Shown here piece by piece: positions 22,716-29,631 of a DNA stretch of 45,032 bases. Location: positions 1-45,032 of the forward strand of contig JANYLG010000061.1 of assembly GCA_025363775.1 (NCBI GenBank), read 5' to 3'. The position numbers and the translations under genes are program-made. Below the pieces are notes generated by a model, which searched no databases, had not been told where the DNA came from, and saw nothing but the letters and a program-made list of their open reading frames with translations. Position 1 is the first letter of the stretch, and each line of letters starts with the position of its first letter. This DNA comes from Acidobacteriota bacterium (GTDB lineage Bacteria; Acidobacteriota; Vicinamibacteria; Vicinamibacterales; Fen-181).

Positions 22716-22738
22716 GCGGGTTTGAAACCCGCCCCTAC
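22716..22738. repeat. Palindrome with GCCCCTAC tail at the missing-nuoG site
   Basis: GCGGGTTTGAAACCCGC (22716-22732) is a perfect 17-bp palindrome followed by CCCTAC, the tail also seen after the palindromes at 1-20 and 10105-10125. It fills most of the nuoF-nuoH gap, exactly where nuoG would be expected. Confidence 0.75.
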
Positions 22739-22749
22739 GAGTTTCGATA

Positions 22750-24048
22750 TCAGGGTCCGGTTGCCTCGGTCCTCATCGCCCGCCAGTCCGCCGGGCACGT
22801 GCATCGCCCCTCACGAACGTGCGCTTCGTACTCGGCCCGGAAATGCTGGATCGTGCTGAGCAGGGGCGCCACCGCCGCGTCCCCGAAGGGGCACAGCGTC
22901 TTGCCGCCGATGTTGCTGGCGACGTCGGCCAGCAGGTCGATGTCGCGCATCGTTCCCTCGCCGCGCTCGATGCGGCGGAGAATCTTCAACAGCCAGTCGG
23001 TGCCCTCGCGGCACGGCGTACACTTCCCGCACGATTCATGGCGGTAGAAGTGCATCAGGTTCTCTGCGAGCCAGACCATGCATGTCGTGTCGTCCATCAC
23101 GATGATCGCGGCAGACCCGAGCATCGAGCCGGCCTTCACGAGGCCGTCGAAACTCGCCTGCGCGTCGATCTGATCGGGCAGGATCACGGGCGTGGACGAG
23201 CCGCCTGGGATCACGGCCTTCAGCGTCCGGCCGCCCCTGATGCCGCCGCCGTACTTGTCGATCAACTCGCGTATCGTGACGTGCATCGACGTCTCGTAAA
23301 CGCCGGGTTTCTCCACGTGGCCGCTGATGCAGTACAGCTTCGGGCCGCCGTTCTTCTCGGGGCCGAGCGACGCGAACCACTCGGGGCCGTTGGTCACGAT
23401 GAGCGGGACGTTGCAGAGGGTCTCGACGTTGTTGATGGCGGTGGGACAGCCATAGAGGCCGACGACCGCCGGGAACGGGGGACGGAGCCGGGGCTGAGCG
23501 CGCTTCCCCTCGAGCGACTCGAGCAGCGCGCTCTCCTCGCCCGCCTCGTAGGCACCCGCGCCGCGGTGCACGTAGATCTCGCAGTCGAAGCCGGAGCCGA
23601 AGATGTTCTTGCCGAGGTAGCCCTGTGCGCGCGCCGCGTCGATCTCGGCCTCGAGGACGCGCTGCACGTGGAAGAACTCGCCGCGGATGTAGATGTAGGC
23701 GACCTTCGCGCCGATGGCGTAGCACCCAATCAGGCACCCCTCGAACAGCAGGTGCGGGTTCCGCTCCATCAGGACATGGTCCTTGAAGGTCCCCGGCTCG
23801 CTTTCATCGGCGTTGCAGCACAGGTATTTCGGCCTGGGCGAGTCCTTCGGCACGAACTGCCACTTCATCCCGGTCGGGAACCCCGCGCCGCCGCGGCCCC
23901 GCAGCCCCGACGCTTTCACCAAATCGATGACCTGCGCGGGCGCCAGGCCGAGCGCCTTCCGGAGCCCCGCGTATCCGCCGCGGCCGACGTAGGCGTCGAG
24001 CGTCGCGCCGCGGGGTTCACCGACGTGTGAGGTCAGGACTGGTTCCAT
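22750..24048 (-). CDS. nuoF: NADH-quinone oxidoreductase subunit F
   Basis: NuoF is the NADH-oxidising flavoprotein of complex I; it binds FMN, NADH and the N3 [4Fe-4S] cluster. The 432-aa product has GLRGRGGAGFPTGMKW (NADH/FMN site, about 48-63), CCNADESEPGTFKDH, and YEAGEESALLESLEG. The cluster ligands lie in ESCGKCTPCREG with a fourth Cys in TLCPFGDAAV. The start MEPVLTSHVGEPRG lies 22 bp after the nuoE stop. NuoG, its direct electron acceptor, is not encoded next to it. Confidence 0.97.
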   Translation of the reverse strand: MEPVLTSHVGEPRGATLDAYVGRGGYAGLRKALGLAPAQVIDLVKASGLRGRGGAGFPTGMKWQFVPKDSPRPKYLCCNADESEPGTFKDHVLMERNPHLLFEGCLIGCYAIGAKVAYIYIRGEFFHVQRVLEAEIDAARAQGYLGKNIFGSGFDCEIYVHRGAGAYEAGEESALLESLEGKRAQPRLRPPFPAVVGLYGCPTAINNVETLCNVPLIVTNGPEWFASLGPEKNGGPKLYCISGHVEKPGVYETSMHVTIRELIDKYGGGIRGGRTLKAVIPGGSSTPVILPDQIDAQASFDGLVKAGSMLGSAAIIVMDDTTCMVWLAENLMHFYRHESCGKCTPCREGTDWLLKILRRIERGEGTMRDIDLLADVASNIGGKTLCPFGDAAVAPLLSTIQHFRAEYEAHVREGRCTCPADWRAMRTEATGP

Positions 24049-24070
24049 GCCGCCTTTTCCGCCTATCCGC

Positions 24071-24688
24071 CTACCCGCCCTCCGCCTTCTCTGCCCGCGC
24101 GAGGTGACACCCGGTCAGCGCCGCCTCGCCGCTGGCCTTCAACGATTCGAGCAGCCGCTCCGCGTCCTCGGGCGCCTGGCACTCGTGCCAGTGCTCGTTG
24201 TTCACCATGACGACGGGCGCCCGGTCGCACGCGCCGAGACACTCCATCTCCATCAGTGTGAACGTCCCGGTCGGGTCGGTCTCGCCCACTCCGATGCCGA
24301 GTGTCTTCGAGATCTCCGCCGTCACGCGCTCGGCGCCGCGGAGCGCGCACGACAGCGTCCGGCACACCTGCACGACGTACTTCCCCACCGGCTGGCGGAA
24401 GAACATCGCATAGTAGGTGACCACGTCGTCGACCTCCGCGGGGGTGCAGCCGACCACCTCGGCCACGTGGCGGATCGCGGGCGCCGAGACATACCCCTGC
24501 TGCTCCTGGACGATATAGAGCGCCGGGATGACCGCCGACCGGCGGTGTTCCGGGGGATAGTGGGTTGCGATCTGCTCGAGGCGGTCGCGGTTGGCGGGGG
24601 TGAAAGCGAACGGATCGCCATCGGGCCGCAGCTCGCGCTGCGACATGTGCATCCCCGACTCGTAGCGCATCTCCGGGTGGAAGCTCAC
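24071..24688 (-). CDS. nuoE: NADH-quinone oxidoreductase subunit E
   Basis: NuoE is the 24-kDa [2Fe-2S] (N1a) protein that pairs with NuoF. Family similarity begins at FAFTPANRDRLEQIATHYPP. The cluster ligands are in VVQVCRTLSCALRG (CxxxxC) and MECLGACDRAPVV (CxxxC). I chose GTG (complement of 24686-24688), giving 205 aa and a GTGA overlap with the nuoD stop. Internal ATGs at MRYESG or MHMSQ would give slightly shorter proteins. The C-terminus extends somewhat beyond the core (TGCHLARAEKAEGG). Confidence 0.95.
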   Translation of the reverse strand: MSFHPEMRYESGMHMSQRELRPDGDPFAFTPANRDRLEQIATHYPPEHRRSAVIPALYIVQEQQGYVSAPAIRHVAEVVGCTPAEVDDVVTYYAMFFRQPVGKYVVQVCRTLSCALRGAERVTAEISKTLGIGVGETDPTGTFTLMEMECLGACDRAPVVMVNNEHWHECQAPEDAERLLESLKASGEAALTGCHLARAEKAEGG

Positions 24689-25872
24689 CGGTCCACGTCT
24701 CCCATCACGACATCGATCGACCCGATGACGGCGATCACGTCGGCGATCATGCCGCCGTGGATCATCGTGGGCAGTGCCTGGCACGACATCAGCGACGGCG
24801 AGCGCATCTTCACGCGCCACGGCCGGTTCGTGCCGTCAGAGACCACGTAGCACCCGTGCTCGCCGCGCGGCCCCTCAACGGGCACGTAGGCCTCGCCGGC
24901 CGGCACGGTGAATCCCTGCGAGTGGATCAGGAAGTGCTGGATCAGCGCCTCCATCTCCGTGTAGACCTTGTCCTTGGGCGGCGCGACGATCCGCGGGTCG
25001 TCCACGGCCCACGCGCCAGCGGGGCTGATCCGGTCGAGCGCCTGGCGGCAGATCCGCAGCGACTGGTACATCTCCTCGATCCGAACCAGGTAGCGGTCGT
25101 ACACGTCGCCGGTGGCGCCGATCGGCACGTCGAAGTCGAACGTCTCGTAGCCCGAGTACGGAAACGCTTTTCGCACGTCGTACGGGATGCCCGCCGCCCG
25201 CGCGATCGGACCGATCAGCCCGAGGCCCAGCGCGTCCGCCTTCGAGACCACGCCCACACCGCGGGCGCGCTTGATGTAGATCGGGTTGTGCGTCAGCAGG
25301 TCCTCGTACTCGGCCAGCTTGGCCGGCATGCGATCGAGGACCTCCGTGACCGCCGCGTGGAATCCCGCGGGCAGGTCCTCGCGGAGACCGCCCACACGGA
25401 TATAGCTCGGGAACATCCGGAAGCCGGCGACGAGCTCGTTGATGTTGAGGAACAGCTCCCGCTCGCGGAAGCAGTACAGCATCAGCGTGACCGCGCCCAC
25501 TTCCATCCCGTGCGTCGCCAGCCAGACCAGGTGGCTGTTGAGCCGCTGCAGTTCGGCGAGCAGCACGCGGATCCACTTCACGCGGTCCGGCACGTCGATC
25601 CTTAGCAGCCGCTCGACCGAGAGCGCAAAACTGAAGCTGTTGGACTGGGCGCTGAGGTAATCCATCCGCTCGACGAGCGGGATGACCTGCTGGTACTTCT
25701 TCTGTTCGATGGTCTTCTCGATGCCCGTGTGGAGGTAGCCGACCGTCGGTTCCGCACCCACGACGTTTTCGCCGTCGAGGCGCAGCACCAGCCTCAACAC
25801 CCCGTGGGTGCTGGGGTGCTGCGGCCCCATGTTCACGGTCATCGTCTCGGTGCGCAGGTCAGTCATCGGCAT
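24685..25872 (-). CDS. nuoD: NADH-quinone oxidoreductase subunit D
   Basis: NuoD is the 49-kDa subunit, descended from NiFe-hydrogenase large subunits, and lines the quinone site with NuoB. The 395-aa product shows MGPQHPSTHGVLRLVLRLDG with the quinone-site His, GYLHTGIEKTIE, QRLNSHLVWLATHG, and RPWRVKMRSPSLMSCQALP near the C-terminus. Two starts are possible: ATG at 25872 or six bases later at 25866. Either overlaps the 3' end of gmhA, so translation of nuoD is probably coupled to gmhA instead of to nuoC as usual. Confidence 0.97.
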   Translation of the reverse strand: MPMTDLRTETMTVNMGPQHPSTHGVLRLVLRLDGENVVGAEPTVGYLHTGIEKTIEQKKYQQVIPLVERMDYLSAQSNSFSFALSVERLLRIDVPDRVKWIRVLLAELQRLNSHLVWLATHGMEVGAVTLMLYCFRERELFLNINELVAGFRMFPSYIRVGGLREDLPAGFHAAVTEVLDRMPAKLAEYEDLLTHNPIYIKRARGVGVVSKADALGLGLIGPIARAAGIPYDVRKAFPYSGYETFDFDVPIGATGDVYDRYLVRIEEMYQSLRICRQALDRISPAGAWAVDDPRIVAPPKDKVYTEMEALIQHFLIHSQGFTVPAGEAYVPVEGPRGEHGCYVVSDGTNRPWRVKMRSPSLMSCQALPTMIHGGMIADVIAVIGSIDVVMGDVDR

Positions 25873-26452
25873 TCCCCAGTTCCTGCTCGACGAGATCGCA
25901 CAGCACGTGAAGGAGCGTGCAGTGCACCTCCTGGGTCCGCGCGGTCGAGGGCGACCCCACGTTCAGGTGGATGTCCACCGCGCGCCCGAGGGCGCCCCCG
26001 TCGCGCCCGGTCAGGCCTATGGTCACCAGGCCGCGCGCCCGCGCCGTCTCGACGGCCGCGAGCACGTCGGGCGACCCGCCGCTCGTGGAGATGCCGATCA
26101 GCACGTCGCCGGGCTGGCCGTGCGCTTCCACCTGCCGGGCGAACACGCGGTCGAACCCGTAGTCGTTGCCGATGGCGGTCAGGACACTCGTGTCCGTCGT
26201 CAACGCCAGGGCGGGCCATGCGCGCCGCTCGCGCGTGAAACGCCCCACGAGTTCCGCGACGAAGTGCTGGCAGTCGGCGGCGCTGCCGCCGTTCCCGCAG
26301 GCCAGCACCTTTCCCCCCGCGCGAAGGGCGGTCAGCAGGACGTCGGCCGCGGCGAAGATCACGCCGGGCGACTCGCGCTGCACGCGAACGTGCGCCGCAA
26401 TCGTGTCGCTGAAAGCCCCGTCGAGGACGCGCTGGCGGTCGGCACTCGTCAT
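25859..26452 (-). CDS. gmhA: D-sedoheptulose-7-phosphate isomerase
   Basis: GmhA makes D-glycero-D-manno-heptose 7-phosphate, the first committed step of LPS core heptose synthesis. The 197-aa SIS-domain protein has VLACGNGGSAADCQHFVAEL (49-68), GISTSGGSPDVL and GLTGRDGGAL. Zinc/catalytic residues H63, E67, Q174 and H182 match E. coli H61, E65, Q172 and H180 with a constant offset. It is embedded in the complex I operon: its ATG overlaps the nuoC stop by 4 bp (ATGA), and its stop lies inside the start region of nuoD. It is not a shadow frame, since all key residues are intact. DiaA-type SIS proteins are an alternative, but they lack this residue set. Confidence 0.95.
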   Translation of the reverse strand: MTSADRQRVLDGAFSDTIAAHVRVQRESPGVIFAAADVLLTALRAGGKVLACGNGGSAADCQHFVAELVGRFTRERRAWPALALTTDTSVLTAIGNDYGFDRVFARQVEAHGQPGDVLIGISTSGGSPDVLAAVETARARGLVTIGLTGRDGGALGRAVDIHLNVGSPSTARTQEVHCTLLHVLCDLVEQELGNADD

Positions 26453-27021
26453 GTCAGGTCACCGCCCGGACGGGTGCGGTCTCCACGCACCTCGCGGTCC
26501 GCGACGATGTTCGCCTGGAATTCCTGCTCGGTGAGCTGCAGCGGCTGGTGGACCTTCGCCTTCATCTTGATCTGGACCGGGTAGTCCTTGCGAAGCGGGT
26601 GCCCCTCCCAGTCTTCGGGCATCAGGAGGCGCCGCAAGTCGCCGTGCTGCTCGAACACGATCCCGAACAGGTCCCACACCTCGCGCTCCAGCCAGTCGGC
26701 CGAGGGCCAGACGGTGCGGAGCGAGAGCACGTGCGCCTCCTCGCCGGCCAGCCGCACCTTCAGCCGGATCTGCGAGGGAATGGTCGTGGCGAGGAGATGA
26801 TAGACCACCTCGAACCGCGGCTCGTCGGGCCAGTAGTCCACGGCCGTCACCTCGACGAGCACGTCGAACCGGAACGATGGATCGTCGCGCAGCACCTTCG
26901 CGGTGTCCACGAGGTGTTCGCGCGGCACGATCACGGTCGGACGGTCGGTCGCGGTCCCTGGCTGATAGTCGGCGCCAGGCACGGCGGCGCGAAGCGCGGC
27001 GACGATCGAGGCAACGTCCAC
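26449..27021 (-). CDS. nuoC: NADH-quinone oxidoreductase subunit C
   Basis: NuoC is the 30-kDa peripheral-arm subunit that helps hold NuoD and NuoB. The 190-aa product has FDVLVEVTAVDYW, RFEVVYHLLATTIPSQIRLKV and the signature WLEREVWDLFGIVFEQHGDL, then RRLLMPEDWEGHPLRKDYPV near the C-terminus. I chose GTG (complement of 27019-27021), 5 bp after the nuoB stop; the open frame extends further but overlaps nuoB. It is not fused to NuoD, unlike in E. coli. Its stop overlaps the gmhA start. Confidence 0.95.
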   Translation of the reverse strand: MDVASIVAALRAAVPGADYQPGTATDRPTVIVPREHLVDTAKVLRDDPSFRFDVLVEVTAVDYWPDEPRFEVVYHLLATTIPSQIRLKVRLAGEEAHVLSLRTVWPSADWLEREVWDLFGIVFEQHGDLRRLLMPEDWEGHPLRKDYPVQIKMKAKVHQPLQLTEQEFQANIVADREVRGDRTRPGGDLT

Positions 27022-27026
27022 GGTGT

Positions 27027-27503
27027 CTACCCCGCCTTCACAACCAGCTTCGACTGGCTGATCTTCTTCTGCAACTGGATGATGCCGTAGATGAGCGATT
27101 CCGGTCGCGGCGGGCAGCCGGGAACGAAGACGTCCACCGGGACGATCTGGTCGACGCCCTGGACGATGGCGTAGTTGTCGAAGACGCCGCCGACCGACGC
27201 GCAGGCGCCCATCGAAATGACCCACTTCGGCTCCGGCATCTGGTCGTAGATACGCCGAAGGGCCGGGGCCATCTTGCGCGAGAGCCGCCCGGCAACGATC
27301 ATGAGGTCGGACTGCCTCGGCGACCCCCGGAAGACCTCGGCCCCGAAGCGCGCGATGTCGTAGCGCGAGGAACTCATCGACATCATCTCAATCGCGCAGC
27401 AGGCGAGGCCGAAGGTGACCGGCCAGATGGACGATTTCCGCGCCCAGTTCACCATCTTCTCGACGGTGGTCGTGAGGACGGGGATCTCGACGTCAAAAGA
27501 CAT
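27027..27503 (-). CDS. nuoB: NADH-quinone oxidoreductase subunit B
   Basis: NuoB carries the terminal N2 [4Fe-4S] cluster that reduces quinone. The 158-aa product shows the adjacent Cys pair in [19 protein letters not shown], a third ligand in [17 protein letters not shown] and the fourth in [17 protein letters not shown]. Length and motifs are standard. A 52-bp gap to nuoA contains a short AAGGTG/CACCTT stem (27524-27529 with 27541-27546). Confidence 0.97.
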   Translation of the reverse strand: MSFDVEIPVLTTTVEKMVNWARKSSIWPVTFGLACCAIEMMSMSSSRYDIARFGAEVFRGSPRQSDLMIVAGRLSRKMAPALRRIYDQMPEPKWVISMGACASVGGVFDNYAIVQGVDQIVPVDVFVPGCPPRPESLIYGIIQLQKKISQSKLVVKAG

Positions 27504-27555
27504 GGCTCGCTACCGAAATCCAGAAGGTGTACGAGGAGGCCACCTTGGAAGATGT

Positions 27556-27915
27556 CTAGGGCTTGTCCCAGGTGAGGGCGCCCTTCTTCCAGACATACGC
27601 ATAGCCGGCGACGAGGACTGCGAAGAAGACGAGGACCTGCACGAACCCCGGCCAGCCGAGGTCGCGTAGCGCCATCGCCCAGGGATACAGGAACGCGACC
27701 TCGATATCGAACAGCAGGAAGATCATCGCGATCAGGAAGAACTTGATCGGGTGACGCTCCCGGGCGTCCGAAACGGCCGGCATCCCGCACTCGTAGGGCG
27801 CCAGCTTCTCCGGGCTCGGCTTTCGCGGCCCGAGCAGAGTGGACAGCACAATCGACCCGGCGCCGAAAGCCACACCAAGGATCATCAACAGGAGGATTGA
27901 AAACCAGCCCTGCAT
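27556..27915 (-). CDS. nuoA: NADH-quinone oxidoreductase subunit A
   Basis: NuoA is a three-helix subunit beside the quinone channel. The 119-aa product begins MQGWFSILLLMILGVAFGAG, has the loop YECGMPAVSDARERHPIKFF with the conserved Cys, and FLLFDIEVAFLYPWAMAL with the TM2 acidic residues. I preferred ATG at 27915; an in-frame GTG at 27939 would add eight residues. It is the first gene of the operon, preceded by a good promoter. Its stop lies in CTAGACATCTTCC, close to the motif after nuoN. Confidence 0.96.
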   Translation of the reverse strand: MQGWFSILLLMILGVAFGAGSIVLSTLLGPRKPSPEKLAPYECGMPAVSDARERHPIKFFLIAMIFLLFDIEVAFLYPWAMALRDLGWPGFVQVLVFFAVLVAGYAYVWKKGALTWDKP

Positions 27916-27935
27916 GTAAACGATCTCTCGAGGAG

Positions 27936-27959
27936 GCACGGCCGACAGCCTTGCCGTGC
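27936..27959 (-). other. Leader hairpin before nuoA
   Basis: GCACGGC (27936-27942) and GCCGTGC (27953-27959) form a perfect 7-bp stem with a 10-nt loop in the presumed 5' leader of the nuo message, 21 bases upstream of the nuoA ATG. No U-tract follows, so a structural or regulatory role is only possible. Confidence 0.45.
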
Positions 27960-27990
27960 GAGTGATGGCGCAAGATCAGGAAACGCCTCA

Positions 27991-28019
27991 ATCCTATCGG
28001 ACCGACCAGGGCAAGTCAA
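27991..28019 (-). promoter_or_regulatory. Promoter of the nuo operon
   Basis: On the minus strand TTGACT (complement of 28014-28019), a 17-bp spacer and TAGGAT (complement of 27991-27996) lie about 75 bp before nuoA. It is the only good sigma-70 match in the divergent region and reads into the operon. Confidence 0.6.
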
Positions 28020-28045
28020 CGCGCCCACTCGAGATGCGCGCCGGT

Positions 28046-28051
28046 TACAAT
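28046..28051 (+). promoter_or_regulatory. -10 element close to a start codon (possible leaderless gene)
   Basis: TACAAT at 28046-28051 ends only 7 bp before the ATG at 28059, and no Shine-Dalgarno sequence is visible. Transcription would begin at or next to the start codon. The -35 region is poor. Confidence 0.4.
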
Positions 28052-28058
28052 AGCCGCG

Positions 28059-29495
28059 ATGCCGCGACTTGCCTGGTTCACGCCGACCCCGCCCGGCCGC
28101 TCGGGGATTGCCGCATACAACGAGGAACTTCTGCCTCTGCTGGCTCCCAGGTACGACATCGACGTCTTTACCTCGCCGCTGGTCGCGGACCAGGCGCGGC
28201 CCGAGGGACACCCGGCGGTTTTCGACGCTCACGATTTCGCGTGGAAGAACTTCACCTCGGCCTACGACCTCGTCGTCTACCAGCTGGGAAACGCGATGTG
28301 CCACACCTTCATGTGGCCGCATCTCTTCCGCCATCCGGGACTGGTGGTGCTCCACGACGGGCAGCTCCACCACGCCAGGGCGCGGGCGTTGATCGCGCGC
28401 GGCCGGGCTGACGACTACTGCGCCGAGTTCCACGCCAATCATCCCGGCGCTCCCGAGGACGCCCCCGAACTGGTCATCCGTGACTTCGCCGACAGCACGT
28501 ACTACTTCTGGCCGATGCTGAAGCTCGTCGTCGAGAGCGCCCGCCTCGTGGCGGTCCACACGCCGCGGCTCGCCGACGACCTGGCGTCGCAGTTCGGAGT
28601 GGAGGTCGAGAGCATCCGGATGGGCGTCGTGGACCCGCGCAGCGTCCGCGTTCCCGTCGAAGCCGGTGTGGATCCGACATCCGCCGACAGGGAACGGCGT
28701 CGCGCGCTCCGCGCCCGCCACACTCTTGCGAACGACGCCGTGGTCTTTGCCGCCTTTGGCCTGGTCACGCCGGAGAAGCGGATCTCGCAGGTCCTGCAGG
28801 TCCTGCCCGACGTGCTGCGCGTGGCGCCTTCGGCGCATCTGCTGCTGGTCGGGAACACGGCCGAACACTATGACGCCCTCGGCGAAGCCCGCGAACTTGG
28901 AGTCGCGGACCACGTCACGCTCACCGGCTATGTGCCGGACGATGAAGTCCCGACGTACCTGTCCAGCGCCGACGTCTGCCTGTGCCTGCGGTGGCCGACC
29001 GGGCGCGAAACGTCGGCTTCGTGGTTGAGGGCGCTGGCTGCAGGACGCGCGACGATCGTGACGGATCTCGCCCATGCTGACGAGATGGCCTGCCTCGATC
29101 CGCGCACCTGGACGGTGCAGCCGGCCGGGTCGGGGGAGGCGGTCTTTGAGGCGGTGCCGCGCGCAGTCTGCGTGGGGATCGACATCCTCGACGAGAAGCA
29201 CTCGCTCGCGCTGGCCATGTCCCGGCTTGCGACCGACACGGCCCAGCGTGCCAGCCTGGGCCAGGCAGCGCGCGCGCACTGGGAGCAGTACCACACGCTG
29301 GCGTGCATGGTGGAAGACTACGAACGCGTCATCCACCGGACGCTGCTCCGCCCGGCCGGGCGGCGTGACAACCTGCCGCCTCATCTCGAGGAGGACGGTA
29401 CCGAACTGGCGCGCGAAATGACGTCTACCCTCGGCGTCCACGTGGACTTCCTGGACACTCCGCACGGGCGACCCTCTGGTCGCTTGTGCCCGTGA
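28059..29495 (+). CDS. Glycosyltransferase, GT-B fold, family 1/4 type
   Basis: The 478-aa product begins MPRLAWFTPTPPGRSGIAAY, a glycine-containing N-terminal loop typical of GT-B enzymes. The C-terminal donor domain has VVFAAFGLVTPEKRISQVLQ, HLLLVGNTAEHYDALGEARE, VTLTGYVPDDEVPTYLSSAD and ETSASWLRALAAGRATIVTD. It probably transfers a sugar in surface polysaccharide assembly; donor and acceptor cannot be read from sequence. The last residues (HGRPSGRLCP) are encoded by a palindromic element that also contains the stop codon. It is divergent from nuoA. Confidence 0.88.
   Translation: MPRLAWFTPTPPGRSGIAAYNEELLPLLAPRYDIDVFTSPLVADQARPEGHPAVFDAHDFAWKNFTSAYDLVVYQLGNAMCHTFMWPHLFRHPGLVVLHDGQLHHARARALIARGRADDYCAEFHANHPGAPEDAPELVIRDFADSTYYFWPMLKLVVESARLVAVHTPRLADDLASQFGVEVESIRMGVVDPRSVRVPVEAGVDPTSADRERRRALRARHTLANDAVVFAAFGLVTPEKRISQVLQVLPDVLRVAPSAHLLLVGNTAEHYDALGEARELGVADHVTLTGYVPDDEVPTYLSSADVCLCLRWPTGRETSASWLRALAAGRATIVTDLAHADEMACLDPRTWTVQPAGSGEAVFEAVPRAVCVGIDILDEKHSLALAMSRLATDTAQRASLGQAARAHWEQYHTLACMVEDYERVIHRTLLRPAGRRDNLPPHLEEDGTELAREMTSTLGVHVDFLDTPHGRPSGRLCP
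29463..29494 (+). repeat. Palindrome overlapping a glycosyltransferase stop codon
   Basis: CACGGGC (29463-29469) pairs with GCCCGTG (29488-29494), and an overlapping inner GCGACC/GGTCGC pair (29468-29473 with 29478-29483) relates it to the GGGCGACC family. The TGA stop (29493-29495) lies in the 3' arm. It may act as a 3' hairpin. Confidence 0.6.
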
Positions 29496-29520
29496 AATCG
29501 CCCACGGTGAAATCGTCGGC

Positions 29521-29549
29521 TTGACCGGCTCTCTGTCGGGCAGTACGCT
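29521..29549 (+). promoter_or_regulatory. Candidate promoter before the methyltransferase gene
   Basis: TTGACC (29521-29526), 17 bp, TACGCT (29544-29549), reading toward the gene at 29632. It is consensus-based only. Confidence 0.4.
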
Positions 29550-29631
29550 CAGGGCGAGCCGACGCTTCCCCGGGCGCGCTGGCGATCGCACGACAGGCGA
29601 CCGCGGCGGCTGGCGGCATCGCGAGAGACTT

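Noticed and set aside
22697-22804. Longer N-terminus for nuoH (start at 22804)
   Set aside because: The extra residues are translated from the palindromic repeat and the end of nuoF; family similarity begins at the GTG at 22696.
25859-26452. gmhA frame as a shadow of nuo genes
   Set aside because: It does not overlap any nuo gene beyond start/stop junctions and retains all GmhA active-site residues.
27022-27225. Longer N-terminus for nuoC
   Set aside because: It would overlap nuoB by about 200 bp with Arg-rich residues unlike NuoC; the GTG at 27021 fits family length and operon spacing.
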